Positions 18,431 through 27,690 of a stretch of 64,000 nucleotides of DNA are shown piece by piece (positions within the stretch are counted from its first letter, which is position 1; each line of letters begins with the position of its first letter). Under the pieces are notes generated by a model. That model was not told the origin of the DNA, ran no database searches, and saw only the letters and a program-made list of their open reading frames with translations. The DNA is from JAIYDJ01 sp031398695 (GTDB lineage: Bacteria; Pseudomonadota; Alphaproteobacteria; Rhodobacterales; Rhodobacteraceae): contig JANNNU010000127.1 of NCBI GenBank assembly GCA_031398695.1, forward strand, positions 1-64,000. Reading direction: 5' to 3'. The translations under genes and the position numbers were made by a program.

Positions 18431-19327
18431 TTAGGCCGCGACGCGCCGTGCCAGAACCGCCGCCATCGTGTCGCCCATGGCCGACGGGTTGGGCGCCACG
18501 GCGATGCCCGCGGCGGCCAGAATTTCGACCTTTTCCTGCGCGCTTTCGCCAAAGGCCGAAATGATCGCCCCGGCGTGCCCCATCTTGCGCCCCTTGGGCG
18601 CCGACAGACCGGCGATGTAGGCGACGACCGGTTTGGTCATGTTCTGCTGCACCCAGGCCGCGGCCTCGGCCTCTTGCGGGCCACCGATCTCGCCGATCAT
18701 CATCACCGCGTCGGTGTCGGGGTCGTTCTGGAACAACTCGAGGATGTCCTTGAAGCTGGATCCGTTGATCGGATCGCCGCCAATGCCGACGCTGGTCGAC
18801 ACACCGATGCCCAGTGCCTTCATCTGGCTGGCAGCCTCGTAGCCCAGCGTGCCCGACCGGCCGACGATCCCGACGCGGCCCGCCATGTAGATATTCGGCG
18901 GCATGATGCCCATGAACGCCTTGCCGGGGCTGATGACGCCGGCGCAGTTCGGCCCGATCAGGCGCAGTTTGCGGTCGGCCGGATAGCGGCGCAGAAAACG
19001 TTTTAGCCGCATCATGTCCTGGCTTGGGATACCGTCGGTCACGCAGACCGCGGTGCGGATGCCGGCATCCGCCGCCTCCATGATCGCGTCGGCGGCAAAG
19101 GGCGGCGGCACGAAGACAAGGCTCGCCTCGGCTCCGGTCGCCTCGACTGCCTCGCGGACGGTGTTGAACAGCGGGAGGTCGAGGTGGGTGGACCCGCCCT
19201 TGCCGGGGGTGACGCCGCCCACCACGTTGGTGCCGTAGCGGATCATGTCGGCGGCATGGAACGCGCCGATGCGCCCCGACATGCCCTGGACGATCACGCG
19301 GGTCTTTTCTGTCATAAGGATGGCCAT
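18431..19327 (-). CDS. mtkB: Malate thiokinase (malate-CoA ligase) small subunit, SucD-like
   Basis: 298-residue CoA-binding subunit of an ATP-dependent succinyl-CoA-synthetase-type ligase. The CoA-binding Rossmann region includes VQGMSGRIGAFHA and GGVTPGKGG; the phosphohistidine loop is GRKMGHAGAI. The ATG at 19327 follows AAAGGACAG. Sequence alone does not separate malate from succinate ligases; the neighbouring malyl-CoA lyase gene makes malate thiokinase the better reading: malate + CoA + ATP to malyl-CoA. It is 11 bases downstream of the large subunit. Confidence 0.85.
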   Translation of the reverse strand: MAILMTEKTRVIVQGMSGRIGAFHAADMIRYGTNVVGGVTPGKGGSTHLDLPLFNTVREAVEATGAEASLVFVPPPFAADAIMEAADAGIRTAVCVTDGIPSQDMMRLKRFLRRYPADRKLRLIGPNCAGVISPGKAFMGIMPPNIYMAGRVGIVGRSGTLGYEAASQMKALGIGVSTSVGIGGDPINGSSFKDILELFQNDPDTDAVMMIGEIGGPQEAEAAAWVQQNMTKPVVAYIAGLSAPKGRKMGHAGAIISAFGESAQEKVEILAAAGIAVAPNPSAMGDTMAAVLARRVAA

Positions 19328-19338
19328 GGTCTGTCCTT

Positions 19339-20511
19339 TCAGGCAGCGGAACGGGGACGGGCGGCAACCGATTTTTCAGCCGCCTCGGCCAACGTGTCGG
19401 CGGTGATCAACGGCAGGCCCGAGGTTTCGATGATGCGGTTGCCCTCCTCGACATTGGTGCCGGCAAGGCGCACCACGACAGGGATGGTCAGGCCAACCTC
19501 TTGATAGGCCTTGACGATTCCCTCGGCGACCCAGTCGCAACGGTTGATCCCGGCAAAGATGTTGACCAGGATCACACTGACGTTGCGGTCCGACAGCACA
19601 GTGCGGAACGCGCGCACCACCCGTTCGGGCGAGGCGCCCCCGCCGATGTCGAGGAAGTTCGCAGGCTCGCCCCCCGCCAGCTTGATCATGTCCATCGTCG
19701 CCATCGCAAGGCCCGCGCCGTTGATGATGCAGCCGATGTCACCGTCCAGACCGACATAGGCCAACCCGTGATCGCCGGCGGCCGACTCGCGCGGATCCTC
19801 TTGCGACCGGTCGCGCAGTTCGGCGATGTCGGGGTTGCGAAACAGCGCGTTGGTGTCGAAGGACATCTTGGCGTCCAGCGCAACAAGATCACCCCCCGCC
19901 GTTATCACCAGCGGGTTGATTTCCACCATCACCGCATCAAGGTCGCGGTAGGCGCGGTAGCAGGCTTTAAGGATCGTCACCATCTGGGCGATCTGTCCCC
20001 CGGTCAGACCCAGTTGAAACGCCAGTTCCCGCGACTGAAACGCAGTCAGGCCCACAGCGGGGTCAATGGTCATCCGGCGCAACGAGTTTGGGTCGGATTC
20101 GGCAAGATCCTCGATCTCCATCCCGCCGTGGGCCGATGCAACGATCATGATGCGCTCGGATTTGCGATCGAGCACGAACCCCAGATACAATTCCTTCGCG
20201 ATGTCGGACGCGGCTTCGACCCAGACGCGGTATACGCCCTTGCCGTTGGCATCGGTCTGCTTTGTCACAAGCTGCCGACCGAACAGCGTGGCGGCAAAGG
20301 CATGCACTTCGTCGGCGTTGCGGCAGAACTTGACGCCTCCGGCCGCCCCCCGTCCCCCCGAATGGATCTGCGCCTTGACCACCCAGGCGTTGCCGCCCAA
20401 CTCGCGCGCCCGGTAGCCCGCCTGTTCTGGGCTGTAGGCCAGCCCGCCGCGCGGCACCGGCACGCCGAACCGCGACAGGATTTCCTTGGCCTGATATTCG
20501 TGAATGTCCAT
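19339..20511 (-). CDS. mtkA: Malate thiokinase (malate-CoA ligase) large subunit, SucC-like
   Basis: 390 residues from the ATG at 20511 (MDIHEYQAKEILSRFGVPV). The N-terminal ATP-grasp domain includes KAQIHSGGRGAAGGV and EINPLV; the C-terminal ligase domain has NIFAGINRCDWVAEGIV. It pairs with the small subunit immediately downstream. The activated malyl-CoA would be cleaved to acetyl-CoA and glyoxylate by the malyl-CoA lyase encoded upstream. Confusion with succinyl-CoA synthetase is possible by sequence, but the operon argues against a TCA role. Confidence 0.85.
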   Translation of the reverse strand: MDIHEYQAKEILSRFGVPVPRGGLAYSPEQAGYRARELGGNAWVVKAQIHSGGRGAAGGVKFCRNADEVHAFAATLFGRQLVTKQTDANGKGVYRVWVEAASDIAKELYLGFVLDRKSERIMIVASAHGGMEIEDLAESDPNSLRRMTIDPAVGLTAFQSRELAFQLGLTGGQIAQMVTILKACYRAYRDLDAVMVEINPLVITAGGDLVALDAKMSFDTNALFRNPDIAELRDRSQEDPRESAAGDHGLAYVGLDGDIGCIINGAGLAMATMDMIKLAGGEPANFLDIGGGASPERVVRAFRTVLSDRNVSVILVNIFAGINRCDWVAEGIVKAYQEVGLTIPVVVRLAGTNVEEGNRIIETSGLPLITADTLAEAAEKSVAARPRSAA

Positions 20512-20647
20512 CTGATCCTCCCGTTTGTCCGGCTGGGCGCCCCCCACACCTCCCCACAGTGGGGCGGGGAAGCGCATGTTCGTCCGGTGCTGCGCGTGTC
20601 CCGGGTGCCTCCCTTCCCCCTCGTGGTGGGGGGTGGGCAGGTCGGGG
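20512..20647. other. Intergenic spacer with GC-rich palindromes between mcl and mtkA
   Basis: 136 bases within the operon, longer than the other gaps. It holds short C/G palindromes (CCCCA-CAG-TGGGG at 20552-20564 and a CCCCCTC/GGGGGG-type stem around 20614-20636). These could lower expression of the downstream mtk genes relative to mcl or stabilise upstream mRNA. No gene is visible in it. Confidence 0.35.
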
Positions 20648-21586
20648 CTAGCGCGCTCCGATGGCGTCGGCCACCGCTAGCAGGTTACGCGCCATCTTTT
20701 CCGATGCGGCGTCGATCATCTTGCCGTCGAGGCTGGCCGCGCCCTTGCCCTGCGCCTCGGCGGTTTTCAGTTCCTCCAGGATGCGGCGGGCCTTCACGAC
20801 TTCGGCTTCGGTCGGGCTGAACACCTCGTTGGCAAGCGCGATCTGACTGGGGTGGATCGCCCATTTGCCTTCGCAGCCCAGCGCCGCGGCCCGCCGTGCA
20901 CCATCCTTGTAACCTTCGGGATCAGAAAAATCGCCGAACGGGCCGTCGATGGCGCGCAAGCCATAGGCGCGGCAGGCGGTGACCATGCGGCTGATCGCGG
21001 CATGCCATTGGTCGCCCGGGTAATGCGGGTTCAGGCCGCCGATGTTGGTGGTGCGCGACCGCATCGAGGCGGCAAAGTCAGCCACCCCGAAATGCAGCGC
21101 CTCGAGCCGCCCGCCGAACTGCGCGATGGCCTCGACATTCGCCATGCCCAGCGCCGTCTCGATCAGCGCTTCGAGCATGACCTTCGACGTCAGGCCGCGC
21201 CCCTGCTCGATCTGGTTCACCATCGCCTCGACCATGTAAAGGTCGGCGGGCACCCCGACCTTCGGCACCAGCAGCGTGTGCACCCGGCTGCCGGCCTGTT
21301 CCATCACGTCGACCACGTCACGGTACATGTAGTGCGTGTCGAGCCCGTTGATCCGCACCGAAACCGTCTTGCCCTTGGCGGCCCAGTTGATGTCGTTCAG
21401 CGCCTGGATGCAGTTTTTCCGCGCCTGTTCCTTTTCGGGCGGGGCAACCGCGTCTTCCAGATCGAGAAACACATAGTCGGCAGGCCCGTCCGCCGCCTTG
21501 TCGATCATCGTCGGGTTCGACGCTGGCACGGCCAGTTCGGACCGTTGCAGGCGCTGTTTGCGCAAAGGGTGCAAGGTGTGGCTCAT
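20648..21586 (-). CDS. mcl1: L-malyl-CoA / beta-methylmalyl-CoA lyase
   Basis: 312-residue HpcH/HpaI-type CoA lyase. It starts MSHTLHPLRKQRLQRSEL, typical of alphaproteobacterial Mcl1. VFLDLEDAVAPPEK holds the acidic metal-binding residues, followed by ALIETALGMANVEAIA and the C-terminal segment GCEGKWAIHPSQI. The enzyme reversibly splits malyl-CoA into acetyl-CoA and glyoxylate and, in the ethylmalonyl-CoA pathway, methylmalyl-CoA into propionyl-CoA and glyoxylate. An AAAGGATCG ribosome-binding site precedes the ATG. It is second in the operon, 13 bases after the aminotransferase. Confidence 0.9.
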   Translation of the reverse strand: MSHTLHPLRKQRLQRSELAVPASNPTMIDKAADGPADYVFLDLEDAVAPPEKEQARKNCIQALNDINWAAKGKTVSVRINGLDTHYMYRDVVDVMEQAGSRVHTLLVPKVGVPADLYMVEAMVNQIEQGRGLTSKVMLEALIETALGMANVEAIAQFGGRLEALHFGVADFAASMRSRTTNIGGLNPHYPGDQWHAAISRMVTACRAYGLRAIDGPFGDFSDPEGYKDGARRAAALGCEGKWAIHPSQIALANEVFSPTEAEVVKARRILEELKTAEAQGKGAASLDGKMIDAASEKMARNLLAVADAIGAR

Positions 21587-21599
21587 CGAGCGATCCTTT

Positions 21600-22802
21600 T
21601 CATTCCGCCGCGAGCGGGACTGAGGTCTGGGCCACGCGCCCTTTGGTGTAATGCTGCATCGCCGCCGCCACGCCCGCGCCCAGCGGGATGCGCGCGCCCG
21701 CCTCGACCAGCGCCATTTCCGCGATGCCGAGAGCAGAGATCGTCATGCCTTCGTTCAGATCGCCCAGATGCCCGATGCGAAACACCTTGCCCGCCAGTTG
21801 CGCCAGACCGGACCCGAACGAGGCGTTGTAGCGGGCATAGGCGATGCGGATCACCTCGCGCGCGTCAACGCCCGGCGGGGTGCGGATCGCGGAAACCGTG
21901 TCGGAATACAAAGACGGATGTTCGGCGCACAGGGAAAGGCCCATCGCCGCCACGCCCTGCCGCACGCCTTCGGCCAGATGGCGGTGGCGGGTGATGACAG
22001 TGTCGAGCCCCTCCTCCAGCATCCGGTCCAGCGCGCGGCGCAACCCGTGCAGCAGCTGGGTGGGCGGGGTGTAGGGGAAATAGCCGGTCGCGTTCATCTG
22101 CAACTGGTCCTGAAACTCGAAATACGCGCGGCGCATCGTAGCGGTGCGGCTGACCTCGATCGCCTTCTGGCTGATCCCGAGGATCCCCAGACCGGCGGGA
22201 AGCATCAGGCCTTTCTGGCTGCCTGTGACGGCCAGATCGATGCCCCACTCCTCCATCCGGAAGTCGATGCAGCCGACAGAGGACACACCATCGACGAACA
22301 GCAACGCCTCGTGAAAACACTCGTCCATCACCCGGCGCACCGCCGCGATGTCCGACGTGACGCCGGTCGCGGTTTCGTTGTGCGTCACGAACACGCCCTT
22401 GATCTTGCCTTGTGTGTCGGCCCCCAGATGACGCGCGTATTCGCGCACCGGCACCCCCGCCCCCCACGCCACGTCGATGCAGATCACGTTCAGCCCCAGC
22501 CGCCACGCCATGTCGACCCACAGGGTCGAAAACTGGCCAAACCGCGACATCAGCACCGTGTCGCCGGGGTTCAGGGTGTTGGTCATCGCCGCTTCCCACG
22601 CACCGGTGCCCGATCCGGGGAACAGCAGCACTTCGCCCGTCGTCGTCCGCAGCACCCGCTTCAGATCCCGAAACAGGCCCAGCGTCAGGTCGCCGAAATC
22701 CGGCGCGCGCATGTCCTGCATCGGCACGTTCATGGCTTGGCGCACCACCTCTGGCACGTTGGTCGGACCTGGAATGAAAAGATGATTGATGCCGGTCTTC
22801 AT
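21600..22802 (-). CDS. Class V aminotransferase using glyoxylate (serine/alanine/aspartate-glyoxylate type)
   Basis: 400-residue PLP enzyme. The ATG at 22802 (MKTGINHLFIPGPTN) has GGGGAGG five bases upstream and is preferred to a start six codons earlier. The PLP-binding lysine lies in GSQKGLMLPAGLG; HNETATGV, FPGSGTGAWE and YFPYTPPT match the Sga/Bhc family. It would amino-transfer to glyoxylate, giving glycine; the amino donor cannot be read from the sequence. As first gene beside malyl-CoA lyase it links glyoxylate made from malyl-CoA to glycine. Confidence 0.85.
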   Translation of the reverse strand: MKTGINHLFIPGPTNVPEVVRQAMNVPMQDMRAPDFGDLTLGLFRDLKRVLRTTTGEVLLFPGSGTGAWEAAMTNTLNPGDTVLMSRFGQFSTLWVDMAWRLGLNVICIDVAWGAGVPVREYARHLGADTQGKIKGVFVTHNETATGVTSDIAAVRRVMDECFHEALLFVDGVSSVGCIDFRMEEWGIDLAVTGSQKGLMLPAGLGILGISQKAIEVSRTATMRRAYFEFQDQLQMNATGYFPYTPPTQLLHGLRRALDRMLEEGLDTVITRHRHLAEGVRQGVAAMGLSLCAEHPSLYSDTVSAIRTPPGVDAREVIRIAYARYNASFGSGLAQLAGKVFRIGHLGDLNEGMTISALGIAEMALVEAGARIPLGAGVAAAMQHYTKGRVAQTSVPLAAE

Positions 22803-22879
22803 GTCGCCTCCCCGCGCCACAGTGGCTTAGGGTCGTCATGTCATTCCGTTGCGCCGATGCAAAATGAAAGCGGGTTGTG

Positions 22880-22901
22880 CTGTAACTGCGAGAATTTACA
22901 G
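22880..22901. promoter_or_regulatory. Inverted repeat CTGTAA-N10-TTACAG between divergent aminotransferase operon and ScfR-type gene
   Basis: CTGTAA at 22880-22885 faces TTACAG at 22896-22901. Just to the right is a direct repeat, TGTAATA then TGTAATG (22913-22926). The 154-base divergent intergenic region is otherwise featureless, so this is the best candidate operator for the adjacent regulator, which would act on both its own gene and the glyoxylate operon. Confidence 0.5.
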
Positions 22902-22956
22902 AAGGCCAATTATGTAATATTGTAATGATAACAAACCCGAGATTGTGTACGCCTGC

Positions 22957-24357
22957 ATGCAGAAAACCTTCATCGGACCGCACTTGCGCCGCCTGCGGGC
23001 GGACAAAGGCCAGACCCAAGGCCAGATGGCCAAGGCGTTGGGCGTATCGCCCACCTATGTCAACCTGATGGAAAGTAACCAAAGATCGGTGTCGGTGGCG
23101 ATATTGCTGCGGCTGTTCGAGGTGTACGGCGTCGACTGGCGCGACATCTCGCAAGACGACGACGTGGTGCATCTGGCCGATCTGAAGACGGTGATGCAGG
23201 ACCCGCTGTTCGGGCCGGAAAAGCCCGACCTGCAACAGATGCGCGCCGCGCTGGTGCACAGCCCGGCCCTGGTGCAGGCGATGTTGCAGTTGCACCGCGC
23301 GTATCAATCCGCCGCCGATCTGGCGCTCAGCCTCGCCGAAGGCGGCACGGCCCCGGTCGACAGCACCACCCCGGACGCGGCCGTGCACAATTGCTTTCGC
23401 CGAAACCGCAACCATTTTCGCGCGCTGGAAACCGCGGCCGAAGGATTTTGGGGCGGGGCGCCGCCCGAACGGGACGAGATTTATATCGCGCTCAAGCAGC
23501 ACCTGCGCGCGTCGCTGGGCATCACGGTGCGGCTGGTGGCGGTGCGTGACCTGCCCGGCGCGCTGCGGCAGTACGACGAGGCGCGGCGCGAGATCCTGCT
23601 GTCCGAGGCGCTGGACCACACCAACCGCATCTTCCAGTTGGTCCATATGGCGGGATTGCTGGCGCACAAGCGGGTGCTCGACGATCTGATCGCGCAATCG
23701 GGGCTGGACCAGCAGCGCGCGGTGTCGCGGCTGCGAGTCGAGTTGGCCAACTATTTCGCCGCCGCCGTGCTGATGCCCTATGACGCCTTTCTGGCCGAGG
23801 CGCGGGCGACGAAATACGACCTCGACCACCTCGCCACCCGGTTCGGCGTCAGTTTCGAGCAGGCCTGCCACCGCGCGACCACCCTGCAACGCGAAGGCGC
23901 GCAGGGGGTGCCGTTCTTTTTCCTGCGCATCGACAAGGGCGGCAACGTGACCAAGCGGTTCAACGCGACCAGCTTTCATCTGGCCGAATATGGCGGGGCC
24001 TGTCCGCGGCTGGACGTGCACACCAGTTTCCGCATGCCGGGCCGGATCATTCCGCAATTCGTCGAAATGCCGGATGCCAGCCGGTATTTCGTGTTTTCGC
24101 GCACGGTGGACCGCCCCACGTTCGAACGCCATGGGCAGGACAACCGGCTGGCCGTCGCGATGGGGTGCGCGTTTTCCGATGCGGCCCAGATCGGCTACGC
24201 CGAAGCCTATCAGCTGGCCGAGGCGCAGATGACCAAGATCGGCATCAACTGCCGGATCTGCCCGCGCGGCGATTGTGACCAGCGCGCGCATCAGGCCGCC
24301 CTGCGGGTGCAGCCGGTCGATGAAAAACGGCGCGGGGCCACGCGGTTCGACACGTAG
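22957..24357 (+). CDS. XRE/ScfR-family transcriptional regulator (RamB-like)
   Basis: 466 residues from the ATG at 22957; a GTG at 22945 would add four residues. An N-terminal XRE helix-turn-helix (residues ~5-60: KGQTQGQMAKALGVSPTYVN), a central IrrE/peptidase-like domain (HMAGLLAHKRVLDDL and ELANYFAAAVLMPYDAF) and a C-terminal DUF2083 cysteine motif CRICPRGDCDQRA define the short-chain fatty acyl regulator family. Relatives such as RamB sense acyl-CoA or glyoxylate-cycle status and control C2 assimilation. It is divergent from the aminotransferase-mcl-mtk operon, its likely target. Confidence 0.85.
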   Translation: MQKTFIGPHLRRLRADKGQTQGQMAKALGVSPTYVNLMESNQRSVSVAILLRLFEVYGVDWRDISQDDDVVHLADLKTVMQDPLFGPEKPDLQQMRAALVHSPALVQAMLQLHRAYQSAADLALSLAEGGTAPVDSTTPDAAVHNCFRRNRNHFRALETAAEGFWGGAPPERDEIYIALKQHLRASLGITVRLVAVRDLPGALRQYDEARREILLSEALDHTNRIFQLVHMAGLLAHKRVLDDLIAQSGLDQQRAVSRLRVELANYFAAAVLMPYDAFLAEARATKYDLDHLATRFGVSFEQACHRATTLQREGAQGVPFFFLRIDKGGNVTKRFNATSFHLAEYGGACPRLDVHTSFRMPGRIIPQFVEMPDASRYFVFSRTVDRPTFERHGQDNRLAVAMGCAFSDAAQIGYAEAYQLAEAQMTKIGINCRICPRGDCDQRAHQAALRVQPVDEKRRGATRFDT

Positions 24358-24383
24358 GCAAACGCAGCGGCACTGCGCGACAG

Positions 24384-26389
24384 CTACCGACCCGCACGCG
24401 GGCTGTCGCCTGCACTCCACCGGCGATAGGGGCGCGATGGCGGGCCGTAATCGGTCTCGACCGCAACCCGACGGCCGACGCCGCCGATCAGATCGGGAAT
24501 CAGCGTCACCAGCTCGATCAGGCCTGCGTGGCCCAGCGAGCGCAAGGCGACGGGTCCGGGATACAGGGTTTCGGTCGGGATGCCTTCGGTAAACACGATC
24601 TCGTGCCGGTCGCACAGGACATGCACATAGGTGACGGTCTGCGCCTTTTCGTCGATCCGAAGGGCCGGACGGCTCCAGGCTTGCACCAGATGCTTGGCGC
24701 GGACCAGCGCGCCGTTGACCAGAAAGCCGTGCTGCGGCGACACGCGGGTCGTCCGACCGTTGCCAAGCGCGCCCTTGCGCAGCATCACGGGCCGCAGATC
24801 GGGCCGTGCCGCAAGATCGGCAGCGTCCAGCGTGCGGCATCCGACCCAGCGGACCGGCTGATCGCCATGATCCAGCGTGCGCACCCGGTGACCGGGGCGC
24901 AACCGTTCGACGGAAACCGGGCCTGCGTCCGTGGCGATCTGCACGCCGGGGGTGAAGCAGGGAATGCCTGCGGCGTTCAGCCTGCCCGGTGCCTGCGCCT
25001 GCACCGGACTGACGCCTTGCAGCGTGATCGTCTCGATACCCGGAAAGTTCAGCACCGCATTGCCGAACCCGTCATCGGTCACGACGATGTCGAACACCCG
25101 GACCGCCGAGCCGTTCGGGTTCTGCAGATCCGAAACGTCGAACTGGTCGTTGTTCAACCCGTCCCCGTCAGCATCCCCCAGATCGAAATCGGTGACGACA
25201 TCGCGGCCCGATCCGGTTTCGAAGCGAAACTTGTCGTTTCCCGCGCCGGCGTTGCCCGACAACTGCACCGCGGTCGTGTTGGCTGCGGCGTTCATCGTGT
25301 CGGTATAAGCGGTGCCGTAGACACCATCGTTCCCGGTAAAGTCACCCGAAGCATCGTTCATGCCGTTGAACCCGTAGGTGCCCGCGTCGTTTCCGGTGAA
25401 GGTCACGGTGACGCCATCCGTGCCGATGTAGTTGCCGAACTCGATCCGGTCGAAGTCGCCGGTCTCTTCGCCGCCATAAGCCGAGTCGATCTGGTGATCC
25501 TCGCTGACCCACATCACGTCATTGCCCGTGCCGCCGTAGACCTGATCCTTGCCTGTCCCGCCGGACAGCTGATCATTGCCCGCGTCGCCGTGGACCTGGT
25601 CTTTGCCACCGGCACTGATCAGAGTGTCATCGCCGTCGCCGCCATACACCGTGTCGTCGCCGCCATAGGTGTTCCAGTCGCCAAACCGGTCGTGGCCCGC
25701 CCCGACAAAGAATTGTTCGTTGCCATCGCCCCCCGAGGCGCTGTCGGCGCCGTCACCGGCATAGATCGCATCGTTGCCGCCGCCCGCGGCGACCGTGTCG
25801 TTGCCGGACCCGGCGGTGATACTATAAATGCCGGTCGAAATCTGGTCGCCCTGCGCGTCGGTATACCCAACCGCCATCGAATTCGCCCCGGCGGTTCCAT
25901 CCACCATGGCCTTGAAATCGCCCGCAACCCGGTCCGCCTACATGTCGCCGCTGTTGCTCACGACACTGTTCAGCGTCAGCGACTGGATGGGCTTTGCGGT
26001 CAGTGCCACCTGATCGGCGTTGTTCGTCTCTTCCGGAACCAGATACGTGTTACCATTCACGTCCTGCATGACGGTGGCGGGATGACGGCGGTGGTGCCGT
26101 CTTCATAGGTGATGGTGGCGTTGCAGGTCGCCACGGCGTCGAAATTCTGCGGCGTGACGCCGTTGATCCGGAACTAGTCGAAGCCACCGCCATTGTCGGT
26201 GTCATAGCTGGCGTTGTCTTCCTCGCTCATCCGATCGGCCGTCAGGTTGCGGACGTTGCTGCTGAGCGGGGCCGTGCTGGAGCCGTGTGTGCCCAGCAGG
26301 ACGCCCGCGTTTTAGGCGACTTCATTGTTCTGGGTCGGGTCGATCTTGGTCAGCGTTCCCAGAAAGATGACTTCGTAACTGGTCGCCAT
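24384..26389 (-). pseudogene. RTX (hemolysin-type calcium-binding) protein with C-terminal Hint domain, decayed
   Basis: The original gene starts at the ATG at 26389 (MATSYEVIFLGTLTKIDPTQ). It is broken by stops at 26312-26314 (TAA), 26174-26176 (TAG) and 25938-25940 (TAG), plus a frame change near 26077-26085. After 25937 the frame is open for about 500 residues: glycine-aspartate RTX repeats (GSGNDTVAAGGGNDAIYAGD style), then a Hint/intein-like domain from IPCFTPGVQIATDAGPV through SPQHGFLVNG. Such proteins are secreted type I substrates in Rhodobacterales. A shorter product from the ATG at 25907 is conceivable but would lack the family N-terminus. Confidence 0.85.
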
Positions 26390-26607
26390 GCGGGTGGGGT
26401 GCCTTTTGTCGTCTGATCCTTCAATGGCGACGGCCGTCACGGCCCGCGCAGCCTGACAGCCGGACAGGATGTGTTAACATCCGCAAAACGGGAACGGCAC
26501 TTTTGCCACGCGGTCATGGCGGTGGCGCAGGGCGGCGCGTCAGCGGTCGCAGGGTTTCAGGGCCGGGGGAAATGGCCCATTGGCAGGTCCGAAACCCGGA
26601 TCCGCGT

Positions 26608-27690
26608 CTATCGCACCTTCAGCGTGGCCAGTCCGATCATCGCGAGGATCAGGCTGATGATCCAGAATCGGATCACGATCTGCGGTTCTGCCCAGCCCTT
26701 CTTTTCGAAATGGTGATGGATCGGTGCCATCAGAAACACCCGCTTGCCGGTGCGCTTGAAATACAGCACCTGGATGATGACCGACAGCGCCTCGACGACG
26801 AACAGGCCACCGACGATGGCAAGGACGATCTCGTGCTTGGTGCAGACGGCGATCGCCCCGAGGGCACCCCCAAGGGCAAGGCTGCCGGTGTCGCCCATGA
26901 ACACCGCTGCTGGGGGTGCGTTGTACCACAAAAAACCCAGCCCGCCGCCGAACAGGGCCGCCGCGAACACCAGCAACTCGCCGGTGCCCGGCACGAAGTG
27001 CACGCCAAGGTAGTCGGCAAAGTTCGCGTTGCCGACCACATAGGAAATCACGCCCAGCGTGCCGCCCGCGATCATCACCGGCATGATGGCAAGCCCGTCG
27101 AGCCCATCGGTCAGGTTCACGGCATTGGCCGACCCGACGATCACCACCATCCCGAACGGAACGAAGAAGATCCCGAGGTTGACGAGAAGGTTTTTGAACA
27201 GCGGCAAGGCCAGCTGGTGCGTCAGCTCGACCGGATGAAAGCTGGCGGCAGCATAGGCGGCAAGCCCCGCGATCCCCAGACCGGCGATGAACCGGACGCG
27301 CGACGAGACGCCCTTGGTGGTCTGCTTGGTCACCTTGGCATAGTCGTCGGCAAAGCCGATCAACCCGAACGCCAGCGTCACCAGCAGCACGATCCACACG
27401 TAAGGCGTGTCGAGCCGGGCCCAGACCAAAGTCGAAAACACCAGCGCCGACAGGATCAGCAGCCCGCCCATTGTCGGGGTTCCAGCCTTGACGAAATGGC
27501 TGGCGGGACCGTCGTCGCGGATCGGCTGGCCCTTGCCCTGCTTGCGGCGCAACAGGTCAATCAGGGGGCGGCCAAAGATGAATCCGAACACCAGCGCGGT
27601 CAGAAAGGCGGCCCCGGCGCGAAAGGTGATGTAGCGAAACAGGTTGAAAAAATCGCCCCCCGCAGAGAACTCGGTCAGCCAGTACAACAT
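26608..27690 (-). CDS. mraY: Phospho-N-acetylmuramoyl-pentapeptide-transferase MraY
   Basis: 360-residue, ten-helix inner-membrane enzyme that transfers phospho-MurNAc-pentapeptide from UDP to undecaprenyl phosphate, giving lipid I. Conserved GTPTMGG near residue 70, FADDYAKV, LTDGLDGLA, GDTGSLALGG and the C-terminal PIHHHFEKKG (catalytic and tunicamycin-loop histidines) are all intact. It directly abuts murF without a gap. It is the last dcw gene here; murD, usually next in this order, is absent and the downstream gene is the RTX/Hint pseudogene. Confidence 0.97.
   Translation of the reverse strand: MLYWLTEFSAGGDFFNLFRYITFRAGAAFLTALVFGFIFGRPLIDLLRRKQGKGQPIRDDGPASHFVKAGTPTMGGLLILSALVFSTLVWARLDTPYVWIVLLVTLAFGLIGFADDYAKVTKQTTKGVSSRVRFIAGLGIAGLAAYAAASFHPVELTHQLALPLFKNLLVNLGIFFVPFGMVVIVGSANAVNLTDGLDGLAIMPVMIAGGTLGVISYVVGNANFADYLGVHFVPGTGELLVFAAALFGGGLGFLWYNAPPAAVFMGDTGSLALGGALGAIAVCTKHEIVLAIVGGLFVVEALSVIIQVLYFKRTGKRVFLMAPIHHHFEKKGWAEPQIVIRFWIISLILAMIGLATLKVR

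Noticed and set aside
21865..24840. 991-residue minus-strand frame across the ScfR gene
   Set aside because: It runs antisense to an intact regulator with recognisable HTH and cysteine motifs and has no domain of its own.
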